From: Oscheius onirici
Lineage: Eukaryota > Nematoda > Chromadorea > Rhabditida > Rhabditidae
NCBI GenBank assembly: GCA_932521025.1
Contig: OW051469.1
Coordinates: 10,242,398 to 10,306,397, forward strand
Reading direction: 5' to 3'
Length of the DNA stretch: 64,000 bases
Every line of letters starts with the position of its first letter. Position 1 is the first letter of the stretch. Under the pieces are notes generated by a model. The model was not told the DNA's origin and made no database searches. It was given only the letters and a program-made list of their open reading frames with translations. Positions 54,362 through 64,000 of this stretch are shown one piece after another. Position numbers and translations under genes: made by a program.

Positions 54362-55621
54362 TTAGTAAAGCGCTCGATTGCACTGGGCCGGCTTCGGGTC
54401 CAGATAACCTTTGCAAAGTTCTGTCCAGATGCTGTGTTCGGCTTCCTTGTTTCTCTCGCCATTGACCAAGATCCACGGGACCTGAAACCGTTCTGTTTAG
54501 TGTAAACACGAGCGAAACCGACATGTGAACAATACTATCATTTGATAGAATCTTTACCGTGGACCAACGGAAAATATTTATTCGGCGATCTAATAGAAAA
54601 CATACTCCAGAGTCGCACCCGTAATTTCTCGCGCGGCTGTGCCAATGACCTGTCGCTGCGCTCGGGTGAAGGGGGAAAAAACGGGAAAAGATCTTTCGAA
54701 ATGAATTTCTGACTTTGTCACTGCTACTCAGTCTCGAAAATTACTAATGTATATTCCAATTTCCAAGTTTGCTAGAAGTCAACAAAGCAGTAACCAATGT
54801 CTGGAAAAAAAGCGAGAAAATTGAATCAGATTTGGAGAAAATCGAAAAAAAACGCCAGGCTCGAGCCGGCTCGGTGCACTCACCCAGTAGAGAGAGGGAG
54901 CCTTATCACGCTGACATTCCCCATGCTTGGCCATCAGGCGACGACCTTCGGGACTAGTGGCACAGTTTTCGAGTTTCTTCGAATCGAGGATAGGTTTGGC
55001 ATTGAAGGTGGCATTCTCGACACACTGAACCAGAGCATTGTGCAGCTCCCACTTGGATTGGATGCAGATGACCGTCTCCAAATGATCATCAACTTTCGGC
55101 AGCTCGTTGATGATGCAAGACTGGAGAGCATTCAGGAGGCATTCCTTAGCTCCATGCTGACAAGAGCATCTGAATTTTTTTTAACTGGATTTCTTCTCAG
55201 ACAGACTCATAGTCATCGTTTCCCACAGGCTTGCATCCAGTGGAGCGGGTGATTCCGAAGGGATGGTAGGTGATGTTCAGACGGCCGGAGTCTCCATAGT
55301 TCTTCCAGAGATTCAAGAGATGGTTACGGAGGAATCTGTAAAGGGTTAAAGTATTGGAAAAAAGTAAGGTAATTAAGAAAATTAGTTGGGATTGAATTCT
55401 TCCTAGACTTGAGATCGGAAGGTTCGCGGAGACTGTTTTTAACCATGAAGTAACAAAAATATCTACCTGGTAGTATCGGGGCAGAGCGACTCTCCAAAGA
55501 CTTCAATATTGACGACATTTCCGCTCTTTTCCGTCACTGACGAGCCATCGAGGCTGGAGAGAAAAACGGGCGTGCTGGCAGTCGAAAATTGGACGATGGC
55601 CACTAACAGAAGGAGCAGCAT
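54362..55621 (-). CDS. GILT-family lysosomal thiol reductase with CPDT active site
   Basis: Five exons encode about 235 residues. A signal peptide (MLLLLLVAIVQFSTAS) precedes the thioredoxin-like start VVNIEVFGESLCPDTTRFL. The GILT signature C-Q-H-G-x2-E-C-x2-N-x4-C is exact (CQHGAKECLLNALQSC). ENCATSPEGRRLMAKHGECQ and VPWILVNGERNKEAEHSIW follow, with a C-terminal Cys pair. The classical CxxC is CPDT here; many invertebrate GILT-like proteins share this, keeping the first Cys only. GILT reduces disulphides in lysosomes and in C. elegans influences infection responses. A glycosylation site NIT is present. A TATATAT box lies about 40 nt upstream. The intron before VPWILVNGE is 380 nt. Confidence 0.92.
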
Positions 55622-58600
55622 GCTGAAACTGTTAGGGAAAAGGAAGTGAGAAAATTGAGGAAATATATATTGTAAATCCTTTGTTCGCATTTTGTAAAGA
55701 GAACAAAAGCGGAGATTGGGAGTGAGAGTGAAAAAAGGTGAACTGATATCTCTCTCCTAACTAGGCCGTCAGAAATCAAGCGGCATCCGGCGCCGAAAAG
55801 TCTGCCACAAAAAGTCGTCTAGAGACATTGTTTCCGGTCCTTTTTTTACAGGGAAGCTGTGCATTGGACAGAGGCTACAGTAAGACAGAAGGAACAGCAA
55901 GGAAGTCCGTAAATAACTCTTTATACTCAACAGGTCACATGAGGTGGTCGACGATCGGTATAAGAACCCCACAAAACTAACGGTCACACTCTTGGAACTA
56001 TCAGCTGACGAGAGAAATCTAAAAGAGAGCCGAAGAGATTGGCAGTAACTGGGTCAGAGGGCAAATAAACAAGACCGATTGATAGGATAGGGAAGAAGCT
56101 AGTAGAGGAGAATGACCTTCGGAACAGCAAACTCTGTCTCTCAGGCTGTAATGTCACAAGTATCGTCAAACAGGCAAACAGTTTTCAGAATGATAACATC
56201 ATTCGGGGGATCTTGATCAAGGTGGGGTGACAATAAACATCATGTTGATTGTGTTGGGGGAGATGATTGAATTGTTCACTTATTTTACCACACGAGTGAG
56301 ACTTGAACACTTTGTGAAAGAGAAAGACTGTCTGTTTCAGACAGCACAATACTGATGATTGCTCTAAGGGAGGTGCTTAGGAGGTTTGACACGATACTAG
56401 ACAGGAAGAGGAATGGAGCTGACGAAAGCCACAGATATCAGAAGGTATGGGTCAAAATTAGACATGTGTGTTTGGACCGGCTGGGAAAAAAATTGCAAAT
56501 TGTGTGAAAATTGTGCTCTCTCTCTAGACAAAGACAGACACTCTTTCTCTGTTACTAGGTCCTGTACAGTAATTTTATGTACAGTAATTCAACCGTGTTG
56601 GCTCAGCATCTTCCCAAACTTACTTTCCAAAATACAGACTCTGTCAACTGAACTAGATTGCTTTTGTGCACTCATTTCAAAAATTTCAAGGCAGGATTAG
56701 ACAAAACAACTGGAAGGACAGTATCAATATTGTGCCAGTTACCCGAAGATTATAGGGTACTGGACAAACAGATCCGGTAGTCAAGCACTGATGCCTCGCT
56801 CTTATGAAGAGGGAGATTACTCAGCCACCCACGAGAGAAAAAGAGGTGACAAGGTAAATCTTGTGAGAAACCGTCGAAAGACCGAGGCAAACAATTGACA
56901 TCAGCAATGTGATGAGGCCAATTATAAATAGGGCCTTGTAAAGAATTCCCACAGCCTCAATCTGTCTGGAAAATGGCGTTTGCAGAAACGAAGCTCACAA
57001 AAGAGGGAAATGGAAAGAAGTGATCGTAAGAAAAAGCGACCATATTCTTATGTTACAACTATAGATAGAGGAGGGACAGAGAGATATTCATTATAAATGT
57101 AAGAACTATTTCACTCAGACGTTCAGTTCAGACGCCTGCTCTCCAGCATTAAAGAGAGAATACACCCTGAGAAATGGCTGTAGTCAAGAAGCCGGAACCA
57201 TAGGCAAAGTCAGGAAAAATTAACCCAAATGGCTTTCTATTTTGACCTCTTTGTGCAGCTGTGTCCTTCTGTGCGTGCCGGGCAAAAAACTTTCAAAGCA
57301 GTATATGTGTTGGCCACAGACTCGGTAATTAGACAGGCACGGCGTTGTAGCCGTTGTTTATTGAAGTCACAGCTTCGACAGTTCAAACTCTCTGTCAATC
57401 TGACCCTCTGTCTTTTTATCTCTCTTCTCACTAGCTATGTCTCTACTCTTTATCTATGTGGAAACAACCAGTCTACAAGCGTTTTCAAGATTCGAGATTC
57501 CATTGGATTCAGCCTAAAATTTTACCCCCATAGACGAGTCAAGTCTAAACAAACAAATTTTATATGTTGCAGTTCAAATTGACCAGCCGTTCAAATTGAC
57601 CTGGTCAGTTTGAACTAGTTTCGGTCAATTTGAACGGCTGGTCAATTTGAACTGCAACATATACAACTTTCCCCCACAAAACCGAACAAGAGCAGTTCGC
57701 GTCTTCCGAGCAAGTTTTCATTGTTAACAACGCATTTTCAAGCTTTGCAATGTTCTGAAAAGTTGTCAAGCTCTGGTAAGGATTACTCCACAACTCCACG
57801 ACTTTGCAGAACAGCTTGCGCTTGCGCACTTTTGCTGAGAGTTGAGCCGTAATCTAAAAAGTGATGCAAAGTTTTACCTTGCGATGAACTTACCTTTTTG
57901 GATTAGCCACCCTTATGGGAGGCAACAAGATTTTCTGTTTCTTTCTCTTTTCTTTCTTTCTCTTGGAGCACAGCCCTATGAGTTAATGATGTCACTCCCG
58001 CTACCTCTGTTGATTGGATTCAAGGCCTCTCTCACGTATGGAGTAGATTTTCATTGTGCATCTATAGTGGTTAGGGGGATAGTTTACTGCGGTCCAGAGT
58101 GGTGAATATGAGATGTAAGCTATCTATTGGTTACATGAATCTTTCAGTTAGACTTTGCTCTTTTTTCAGCAGTTTGGCTATTATACGTCCCGGTTATAGA
58201 CACAGTCCGAGTTTTTAAACTATTTTGATTCCTAAAGTTGAATTTGTACCTTCTGCTTTTCCCCTTTGTACATTGTAACAATGTTTTGCCTATGGCAAAA
58301 TGAATATTCTATTCTCTCTGTCTTTCTGTCCCTCTCTCTCCATTGTCTCTCCGTACATCGGACCTGCTTGGCCCAACGTCTTCGGCGGTTTAACGAGGGA
58401 AGGTTTTCACTAGGCTTTTAGTTGCTGGAACGAACTCTGTCCGTCACTTGATTGTCAAATTTATCACTAAAGGAGTAGTTTTTCTTCTTGGCAATGCTCT
58501 GAGAAGTTATAGAAAAGATAAAAAGCTACAACTTTGCAGAACATCACAAAGCAGGAAACACAGTTTTCGATGAGAAAGATGACAGTCCAGTGACAGACAG

Positions 58601-59992
58601 TTTTTCGTTCTGAAAGCAGGTATATTTCGTGTTTTCTCGTTTTCTCGAAAAATAAGAATTGTGGGAATGCAAACTGCTTGGAAAAAAATTAGCAAAAAGG
58701 ATTTTTCGAATTGAACCCTTGTCAGTTATAGAGGGACCCCGACATTTTTCCAACAGTCCTTATCTTTCTCCAAGCATTCCATCGCGGCTGCTACATACTA
58801 CCGGTACAACTGATACTGTTGCATCGAAACGAACGGAGCTTTCTTAACAACATGTTTGGCTTGCGTCTGCTGTCCAGATTCTTGGTCTTCAAAACCGTTT
58901 CCGAACCCCGTCTAATTCGAATTATTGGACCGAAACGGGGAGAGATTTGGTAATTTGGGCAGGGTTCCAAAGAAAATCGCCATGTGGTTCAACTGTGAGA
59001 GCCAAGGCCGTGTTCCGTCAACTTGCAATCAGTTCAGATCTGAGCTGATAAGTAGAGACAAACAGAGTCTCGATTCGGTCAGTCCATCTCTTTCCCGTCT
59101 TTGTTGAACAGCAAACTGGCTAGACCACTTTTCTCTCAGTCTCATAGAGTGCAATAAGACATTTCCGGCGGCTCCCCTTTTTGCATCCTTCCAGACGTTT
59201 CAACGACGACTTCCTGAAGCCGGAGAGAGAGAGAGAGACCTTGGTTCTGTGCTTTGCTGAAACTGACCGATCCATCACACGTAAAAAGTTTACACTCAGT
59301 TTTGGCGTTCAGCACGACTTACTCCATGACCTATCGTCTTTCTTGTTAAACTAAGCTTTTAAAAACAACAGAAGTTGTGCTGACGAAGGTCACAGGTGGT
59401 TCTGTGGTTTGGCATAGAAGGCAAACTCTGCCTAGTACAAGTCAGTTGAACCACAATAAAACTCAGAAACCTGTAAAACATTGTGAATAACATTGTTGGC
59501 AAGAAATTATTATAACCTGACACTGTTTTTCCATAGAGTTTAGCTTCCTTCCAATGTCCTTCCAATGTCAGGATCTGGGGAGAACTATTGAAGTAAAACT
59601 TGGAGACTAAACCCGAACAAATCTGTTACAAGAAGGTTGTCATCAAATCTTTTCACTTGTGACAAGTGATATTGCGCTACAGTATCAGAGATTCGTTCTG
59701 AGATCAAAAACTACAACTTTGCAAAGATTACAAGGATTTCTGTCTTTGAAGAAATCACAAGATTTTAAAAAGACTTGTCAGCTGCTCGACCAAGAAAACA
59801 TGGTTCACCTGCAAACTAAGCGGGATCAAAGAGATCGCATAACAACTCTTCTTATCGTCCAGATAAGGTCAAAACTTTTCGGAGATCGTAAATTTCAGCT
59901 GTCTTTCAGAAATGCCGTAATCTTTAGTCGTAGACGGATAAAGGTATGTACAATTTTATTTTTCTCTTTCTTCCAACAAGATAGTTGTGTGT
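55622..59992. other. 4.4-kb gene-free block
   Basis: No supportable gene. It holds CTCTGTCCCTCTC-type runs (58315-58350), a perfect 41-nt inverted repeat (57561-57663) and copies of a dispersed motif CTACAACTTTGCAGAAC (about 57804 partial, 58526, 59701 partial). A short minus-strand frame at 55769-55828 (MSLDDFLWQTFRRRMPLDF) lies about 80 nt downstream of a TATAAAG, but is too short to support. Confidence 0.4.
57561..57663. repeat. Perfect inverted repeat, 41-nt arms
   Basis: Positions 57561-57601 and 57623-57663 are exact reverse complements around a 21-nt loop. Each arm itself contains the unit TTCAAATTGACC twice. It would form a very stable hairpin if transcribed. No target-site duplication is obvious. 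Confidence 0.9.
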
Positions 59993-61199
59993 TCAAAACC
60001 GTCTCTTGATAGTTTCACATTCTTCCGGTCGTGGGAAGAGGTACTTATTACAAAGAGTACCAAGAAGATCCGACTCGGCGGCCCAACTTCTCTCGCCGTT
60101 GATGAAAATGAGTGGGTAGCGGAAACCGCTACGATAGAAACGTTTGTATCGCTCGTGAGCAATATCGTTCGTCTTTCCGAGGAGTCTTCGTCCTTCGTAG
60201 CCACGAGCACAAAGAGAGAGCCTTAAAAAAGATTGCTTGAGTCAGAGGGACAGTAACTCACTTTGACTGAATTGGCTGAAGAGGCGACGGTTTGATGCAC
60301 TTGTACAGAGCATCCCCAAGCCCATTTTTCAACTGAATGCAGTTGATCATGTCGAAAATGTCTTCGGGAGATTCCTCCTTCATTTCTTCGAGAACACAGG
60401 CATCCAGGGCATTGAGCTGATCTCCACACCACAGCCAGTTGCTGTCATCATCGTGACACATCGAGTCCGGAAAGAAGGTAATATTCACTCGTCTCGTCGG
60501 TGCTAACATCTTGGAAACGACTCTGACTTGATTGCGGAGAAATCTGAAAGATTCTTCCTGGTTACAGTAACTGCTGATCTCTACTCTAGTCCCCGATCCC
60601 ATTAGGGGGAAAAGTAAACCAGCGCGGAGATCTTGTTCTCCCCAACGTTGTCAAAACTTCCGGCCATGTTTAGTCGGCTGACAGCCAAGGACAGCAAACT
60701 GATAAACGCATCAAGCGATGGTTCTGGAACGGGGCTGACCGGAAAAGAGCGCGCTCAAATTTACCTGTCAACGTTAATGTGACAGCTTGCAATTTTGGTG
60801 TGCTTTTTACAGTATCATAAACTCTGTACTAATTTCAAGAAGCATCAATGAAAAAAATGAATGAACTGCTCAGTGTGCGAGAGAGTACAGTACATTCTCA
60901 ATCCAACTGTAATCTGGCTACCGTAACCTCAGTTCTGTCAGTGAGATTACTGTAGGAGTTTGTGCTTACTGTAGGCTGTGTACAAATGAGGCTCAAGTCA
61001 GGCTTGTAAGATATCTTACGGTGTCATAGTTTGAATTCAAACTTTGAAAATATCAGTACAGTAACCCAGTTCGAGCCCGTGCTCACCTGGCAGTGAAGCC
61101 ACAATTAGCTGAGCCGATAAATTGTACATTGACGGGATCTTGTAATGAGCTGACAAAAGGAGCCACAAGGCAAACTGCTGCTAGCCGAAGAAGAGACAT
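59993..61199 (-). CDS. GILT-like protein lacking the CxxC active site
   Basis: Three exons encode about 220 residues. A signal peptide (MSLLRLAAVCLVAPFVSS) is followed by VNVQFIGSANCGFTARFLRN, where the CxxC position reads CGFT. The GILT signature is reduced to CGDQLNALDAC, without the QHG..E part. The distal half keeps family wording: LCARGYEGRRLLGKTND and FRYPLIFINGERSWAAE. It is clearly related to the GILT gene at 61.9 kb. A one-cysteine active site suggests isomerase-like, binding or no redox activity. Intron 1 is about 540 nt. A TATA box lies at 61308-61314. Confidence 0.85.
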
Positions 61200-61307
61200 G
61201 ATCTGTTGAAATTTAGTGACTGGACTGGGAGTTTGTGTGGTTCCAGAGAGATACGATAAGAGACTGAGCGCGAGAGTTTGTTGCCGCTTTTCGGAACGCT
61301 CTCACGG

Positions 61308-61314
61308 CTTTATA
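61308..61314 (-). promoter_or_regulatory. Probable TATA box of the GILT-like gene
   Basis: TATAAAG on the minus strand about 110 nt upstream of the start codon at 61199; distance is somewhat long. Confidence 0.35.
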
Positions 61315-61619
61315 AGAAGAAGGACGACTCGCACGCCCCGGCAGGAGATTTTTGTACGGAGATGACGAATGACTTCCTACCCATTGGTCGCGAGCGGGAG
61401 ATTGGAATGAAAAACCGTTCAAACCGCGCCGAAGAGTCTGTGGACTGTTGTGAAAGTCACGAGACTTTTTGCAAAGACTTCCGATTGGTTCCACTGACGG
61501 TAATTTGTCTTGGAGCAGAAAAAGAGTACCGGAAAAGACCGCAGATGATTCAATGATTTTCCACAGGCCGGAAATCTTTCGAAAACACTAATCGGAGGTA
61601 AACAACGAAAAAGAATATG

Positions 61620-61735
61620 ATTCTGATTAATTCCAGTTTGCTTGTTCCGGATGTCTGAATGTCAAGGAGACTTGTCAAGACAGGCTTCAAAAGTCTCTCA
61701 GTCTCTAGACCATCTTGTACATTTACTACCGGAAA
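61620..61735 (-). pseudogene. Inverted GILT gene fragment
   Basis: On the minus strand a frame reads TSLLDIQTSGT, nearly identical to TGLLDIQTSGT in the intact plus-strand GILT gene 600 nt away, with similar DNA around it (CTCCTTGACATTCAGACATC against CTCCTTGACATCCAAACATC). It is an inverted partial duplicate with no complete exon structure. Confidence 0.7.
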
Positions 61736-61917
61736 TCCATTAACGAGACCCAAATGACCAGAGTCACTTGACCGCCGGTTCAGTGACTCACAATGTCAGT
61801 AATTGTTCAAAAATCGGCTAAAGGACACAGGCTCGGAACGTGACCGCAGAGAAAGTTGACTGAGGGACAAAGGGTCAATGTTCCAAAGGGACCATCAGTA
61901 TCTCCCTAGTCTGTGAC

Positions 61918-62628
61918 ATGATCTGGTTCTTCCTGTTCGTCTTTTTACTTCCCTTCCAAGCTGAATCTTCTTCAAAAACCAAGGAAAATGTGGTCGACGT
62001 TGTCTACATCGGCTCGTCTCGCTGTTCTCTCTGCACATTGTAAAAACTTCATCATTTTCAGATTTTTCTTTTAGCTTTCTCCGTAACCAAGTAACCAAAG
62101 TCTATCCTCGTTTCTATGAGAGTAGAAGACTCAATATCACATATCTTCCCTACACCGACTGTGAGGATACGGTCACTAACTCTATTTTGTAATTGATAGA
62201 GACAGAGGGACAGAATCAAAAATTTCAGCTGTGCCAGTGACATTGCCGCTCTCCAAGCCTGCTACATGGACAAAGCAACAGGACCCAGTCTCTTCACCGG
62301 TCTCCTTGACATCCAAACATCTGGAACAGTTGATCCAGCCCTGACAAAATGCTGCTCTGGAATGGATCATAAGCAGTAAGTTGACTCTGCTCTCAGTAAC
62401 ATCATTATCAGATTGAAAACCTGTGCAATTGGAATGGAAGGACGAAGACTTCTTGGAAGACATCGTGACGCTGCTTTAAAGATTGTCTACAGCCTCGGAA
62501 TCACCTCCTGGCGCTATCCTCTTCTGGTCGTCAACGGGAAGAGAAATACGGATACGGAAGCACTGAAGCGGAATATGGCTACTGTTCTCTGTGACAAATT
62601 TTTCAAGCCGAAGGCGAAAGAGTGTTAA
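61918..62628 (+). CDS. GILT-like thiol reductase with intact CxxC
   Basis: Four exons encode about 190 residues. A signal peptide (MIWFFLFVFLLPFQAES) precedes VVDVVYIGSSRCSLCTFFLR, where CSLC is a complete CxxC redox motif. The signature region is degenerate (LCASDIAALQAC), as in the neighbouring minus-strand gene, but LKTCAIGMEGRRLLGRH and WRYPLLVVNGKRNTD keep the family pattern, and the end is KPKAKEC. Introns are 35-45 nt, one with GACAGAGGGACAG. AATAAA overlaps the stop region (62627-62632). It converges on the broken family member, 66 nt between ends. Confidence 0.88.
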
Positions 62629-62694
62629 ATAAAGCATTTTTTTGCAAAGAACATATTATTTTCAGTAATGAGATTGATAATTCGCAAGTAGATC

Positions 62695-63966
62695 TCAGGA
62701 ACTTTGTGGAACGAATGGCAGATCGGGATCAACTGAATACGACGAATAGTCAATAGGCATACGGCACATGTAGTCTTCATGGAAAGGGAGAATGTCAGAC
62801 AGTTTTCGAATACCTATTAAAACTTCGAAGTTCAGGCTTTGTGACCCCGGGAACTTGGTAATGTATACTACGAGGAATTCGTTTTCACGGTTGGGTACGA
62901 AGATGAGCTCCTTGTTCATAAAAATCGAAAAGGTGTAGCCTCTGAGTACAGAAGTCACATTTGAACATGGTTGACTTCATCCACAGAAATGCGTCGCCTT
63001 ATATGACCAGTTGCCGGATTTCCACAGCTGAAAATAAAAATGATAGAGAGAAAGGGATTGATTGAACAGACCTGCACCATTTCTCCAAGTGCTGTGTACA
63101 AAATTCCGGATATCTTATTGGCAGAGTTCCAGAGGGGATCAGTGGCAGTATCAAAGAGGTCTTGTCTTGGCATACATAGGATGTGACCCAAAGCACTTTA
63201 GGCTTCTGAGTAATTTTTAAAGTAAACACTGATAAGATGAGTTTACAATCTGTTCGGCAAGTCTCTGATTCGCTGCATCCGTATTTCCATCGAATAACAG
63301 AAGTGCAGCGTTAACAATCCAGGGCTTACACTTCATGCTGCCGCTTTTGCCACAATGTATATTCAGATTTGTAAAGGGATGTTGCATCTGTTCCAATAGA
63401 TCTATTGCAAACGTGTTCACCCAGCAGGAATAGAGTCTTACGTCGTGTATGTAAAATCCATCGTAAAGTTCGCCATCTCTGATACTGAATTTGGTGATGT
63501 TCTTAGACAAAAGTCCATGGATCAACTTGGAGAGTCGAAAAGAACGGGAAAAGGCACGGGAATGCATCTGAACTGTCCTTCACATACAGTAAAAAAAAAT
63601 TGGAAACCTTTGAAAAGATGGCTAGAAGATCTTCCTTTGATAAACCATTCAAAGATACTGGATGAGGAACAGAGAGAGAGAGAGAGAAAATGCCTCTCGC
63701 TTCATCAAAACTTTGAGGAACTGGTCTTCCATGTCTTGAGTCCACTCACCATGTTTGTTTCTATCTGGATGCTCTGGACTCTGTGTCAGATCTTTGCAAA
63801 TTTTGACTACGTATTACCGTCGGGTTTTAAACTCTCGATCGCTGAGCTAAAAGAAAATTTGATTTTTCCACAAAATTTCGCTTACTTTGAATACATGAAC
63901 ATCGCTGTCGGTGAGAAAATCTTCGGGAAATAAGGGTTTGTCTTCTTTTGAGTCGGGATCAGACAT
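62695..63966 (-). pseudogene. Second broken copy of the 45-46-kb gene family
   Basis: The exons parallel the 46-kb copy: MSDPDSKEDKPLFPEDFLTD with SDVHVFK, LSDREFKTRR, WTQDMEDQFLKVLMKREAFS, LSKEDLLAIFSK, MHSRAFSRSFRLSKLIHGLL, DYSSYSVDPDLPFVP. Directly after REFKTRR a TAA stop lies in the frame that continues into the next conserved block (YVVKICKDLTQSPE). No splice site pair neatly removes it. The copy is probably a pseudogene, or translation ends in a short protein. The function is unknown; an F-box-like N-terminal half is only a suspicion. Confidence 0.6.
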
Positions 63967-64000
63967 TCTGATGATAATATTGAAGACTTCCTATTTCGAA

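Noticed and set aside
1-64000. tRNA, rRNA, CRISPR or other structured RNA genes
   Set aside because: I looked for tRNA B-box-like GGTTCGA contexts with paired stems and for regular spaced repeats and found none convincing; a covariance-model scan would be needed to exclude them.

Overview
The window looks like chromosomal DNA from a rhabditid nematode (Caenorhabditis-like, species not determinable from sequence alone). The reasons are dense genes on both strands; introns mostly 35-60 nt with TTTTCAG-type acceptors; TTTCAG acceptor-like sites just upstream of many start codons, as expected for spliced-leader trans-splicing; a YARP-type antimicrobial peptide gene; an abu/pqn-like cysteine repeat protein; GTSF-1-like and GILT-like genes; and poly-C/poly-G tracts. 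Gene models were joined by hand from splice signals and frame continuity, so exon borders are approximate and small exons may be missing.

0-10 kb: a cysteine-repeat secreted protein (-), a YARP-type peptide gene (+), then three same-strand (-) RNase H genes: canonical RNase H1, a one-domain relative and a three-domain relative. Both relatives start with presequence-like N-termini and have lost catalytic residues. CHMP3/VPS24 (-) follows. 10-20 kb: an ALMS-motif-like coiled-coil gene, MESD and the exocyst subunit Sec6 (all +). Two Sec6 introns each carry an antisense gene: an unrecognised helical protein and a probable secreted peptide precursor. 20-32 kb: an unrecognised basic protein (-), the ER chaperone HYOU1/GRP170 (-), the C18orf32-like small membrane protein (+), a SEC14-GOLD protein (-), a forkhead factor (+) and two closely spaced four-pass membrane proteins (-).

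32-47 kb: gene-poorer DNA with an unrecognised small gene, a BTB protein, two small secreted proteins (one with a foldback transposon in an intron), a four-pass membrane protein divergent from DMAP1/EKL-4, a LINE remnant and a broken member of a local gene family. 47-54 kb: GTSF-1-like CHHC zinc finger protein, RAB-7, glutathione synthetase and a single-pass membrane protein. 54-64 kb: three GILT-family genes with different active-site states, an inverted GILT relic, a 4.4 kb gene-free block with a perfect 41-bp palindrome, and a second broken copy of the 46-kb family.

Functional themes: ER folding and secretion (MESD and HYOU1 both end in KTEL; SEC14-GOLD; Sec6), endolysosomal traffic and chemistry (CHMP3, RAB-7, GILT trio), thiol metabolism (glutathione synthetase), chromatin and small RNA (DMAP1, GTSF-1), and secreted peptides. 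The most unusual items are the catalytically degenerate multi-RNase H protein beside RNase H1 and the peptide precursor nested antisense in sec-6.
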